A stretch of 64,000 bases of DNA, taken from Amyelois transitella (lineage: Eukaryota; Arthropoda; Insecta; Lepidoptera; Pyralidae). A model generated the notes under the pieces. The model worked only from the letters and a program-made list of their open reading frames with translations, searched no databases and was not told where the DNA came from. Location: the NCBI RefSeq assembly GCF_032362555.1, contig NC_083522.1, forward strand, positions 9,512,501-9,576,500. The letters run 5' to 3'. A program made the position numbers and the translations under genes. Positions 62,110-64,000 of this stretch are shown piece after piece. Position 1 is the stretch's first letter; each line of letters begins with the position of its first letter.

Positions 62110-64000
62110 GCGCTGCAATGTGGGGGAAGCACAACACTGTGGTTAGCATGTTAGTGATAGGTGAGATGATATGGTCACACAACGCTTTCAATCATTGTAT
62201 TTCAATTAAAACAGATATCAATTTTATATTTCGTATAGGCATGATAAGTCGACAAGAAAAACTCAGCCCGAAAGAATATTTGATTGATGATAACACGATA
62301 CTGACCATAGCACAAAGTTGTGTGACCATGATATATAGAAGTATTATTGTATTATACAATTAATTATTGTTAATTAAAGAAAAGAAGAGGATATTTATAA
62401 ATAAATAAATAAAATGAAATAAATAAAATGTTAATGAATGTAGGGAGAATAAACAAGCGCTGAAATATTGTATCTACTTTTGAAACTACGAAAAAGCATA
62501 ATCGTGCAAATAAAGTTTTACATTAATACTAAAAATTTGCTTAATTTTTCACAATATGTTTCGAATTTTGTGTCAATTATATTACACGAACTGTTCAAAA
62601 TCGTATGGGGCACTGGCCGCAAAAAGAAAAAGTATATTTTTAATAAAAGAACAATGGTGATCGTCAATTGTTAATTTTCACAACAACGATTTAAGACGCA
62701 ATAAGTTAGGATCATTTTTATGTTTTAAGTTTTATATTTTAGTTTTCTCTATTTTTACCAACACACAGTATTTTATTTTTACATCCCGACTTAATTACCT
62801 AAACACAAGACGAGAGACAATTTTCATTGACTGACAAGTTAATGAGCATTAGACACACTCACATATTTCTTGATCCTTAGGTTTTAAAACCCCAGATCTA
62901 CATATCATTTATCAGCAGTGGGTCAGCATGAAACTTGTTCAACTTCGTGGTATGTTTTTTTTAAATTCAATATTGGATTAGGCATTTGTCTTTCATCTCG
63001 CCTGATGGTAAGTGACGATGAAGACTAAGATCACACATGCCTATCCAAGAGTATATTTTGATGCGCCATTTAATTAAACTTTAGTCGCTTTTTACTACAA
63101 ATACAGAAAACAAATAGGTAAGCAGACAACAAATTAATAATTATATATTTTTGTAAAATACGTTGACTTACATAGTTGTAGGTAATAAAACATATTTAAT
63201 ATTATCAGATAACGTTAAATATTGATACAAAGCTGATAATTTTATTATATGTAACAAAGCCACATACTATAAACTACGGTGAACATGCAATGAATTATGA
63301 CAACAGAGAAACGTGCAAATGAATGTAATTAGAAAAAGCGGTGAAGCTACGGAACATTATCTAAAATAAATGTATGAAGACACACAGCGAACGAGTTGCG
63401 TACAGTGGCCTACAGAGAAACCTGACCCCTCCTCTGGTGATGCTTCCTTTATGAAAAGGTGGTTCATGTTTCTATAAAGTTAACTGTACGTACGAAGGCA
63501 AAGTTATATCCGTTAAACCCGCGACTCACTAAGAACCTCAGTGTATTTTGTACCTCACTGTTGCACTAAACTTAAGTAATTTATTCGACATCAACCAATG
63601 TTGTAAAACTAAAAGATACGACAATTATTAAGTGATAATCGAGATATTATTATTTGAATTTGATGTCGTAAGAAAAATTTTAATTGTAAAAAGAATATTG
63701 TTTTTGTCAAACTAAAAGCAATAATTAAGAACAACATTATGTATATGATGTAGCTGCGCAGAAGTTTTATTATATGGCGCGAAATTATTTGAACGGTTGA
63801 GCCTATCAGAGCGCGCTAATTGAACCCGCGAATTGAACTGTTGAGCGAGATTGCAGGAGACATTTTGTTTTTGGATTTTAATGTATTTGTAATAAGGTCT
63901 TATCTTTCCAAAAAAAAACATCCCTTTATAATTAGTTAAGTGATAAAAGAATAGCATGCAAGCAGAGAAAGTAAAAATTGCAAAATAAAAAAACCTACAA
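62110..64000. other. Probable Eps15 intron sequence
   Basis: AT-rich DNA upstream of the last Eps15 exon with no recognised exon. Only repeat seen: a family D tail piece at 63565-63665. A 14-nt C/G-rich run near 62060 precedes the exon. Confidence 0.5.
63565..63665 (+). repeat. Repeat family D 3' part
   Basis: TAAGTAATTTATTCGACATC, ACCAATGTTGTAAAACT and AATTATTAAGTGAT match the 3' half of the copy at 50048-50245. It ends in TTTGAATTTGA. Confidence 0.65.

Overview
The window looks like nuclear DNA of a moth or butterfly (inferred). It shows compact multi-exon genes with GT-AG introns, Lep1-like Helitrons ending in CTAG, dense tRNA-derived and LINE-tailed SINEs, and insect-expanded gene families. 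There is no prokaryotic signature, CRISPR array or credible free-standing tRNA/rRNA gene.

Layout. (1) 1-4.9 kb is a repeat mosaic. (2) 4.9-34.3 kb holds two tail-to-tail paralogs of the nose-resistant-to-fluoxetine (NRF-6) membrane acyltransferase family: NRF-1 on + (12 exons, 675 aa) and NRF-2 on - (13 exons, 661 aa). Their stop codons are 457 bp apart, and many exons have identical lengths and phases. (3) 35.8-54.5 kb holds four EcKinase/CHK-family genes (ecdysteroid 22-kinase-like): A on -, then B, C and D on +. All have three exons; exon 2 is always 231 nt and exon 3 always 186 nt, so they come from local duplication. Three of them show a TATA box plus a TCAGT-type initiator. (4) 54.7-61.2 kb is AT-rich, almost free of the SINEs seen upstream, and carries a perfect 38-bp palindrome. 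(5) 61.19-62.02 kb (-) is the last coding exon of Eps15, an endocytic scaffold, with DPF motifs and C-terminal ubiquitin-interacting motifs; the rest of that gene lies to the right.

How the genes relate. NRF proteins are polytopic acyltransferases linked to lipid handling or uptake. EcKinases phosphorylate ecdysteroids or detoxify small molecules. Their adjacency looks like two neighbouring local family expansions rather than a shared pathway.

Mobile DNA fills most introns. Family A is a tRNA-derived SINE. Family B is a ~255-bp SINE ending in (TATG)n with 8-15 bp target duplications. Family C is a second tRNA-like SINE. Family D is a ~110-200 bp repeat. There are also Helitrons, a hAT-like element with an 8-bp target duplication, short solo-LTR-like elements and LINE remnants. 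The most unusual points are that the family B tail resembles that of a resident LINE, that B tails repeatedly sit just upstream of 3' splice sites, that EcKinase B has HMD where HGD is expected, and that EcKinases A and B share an exactly identical 60-nt tract.
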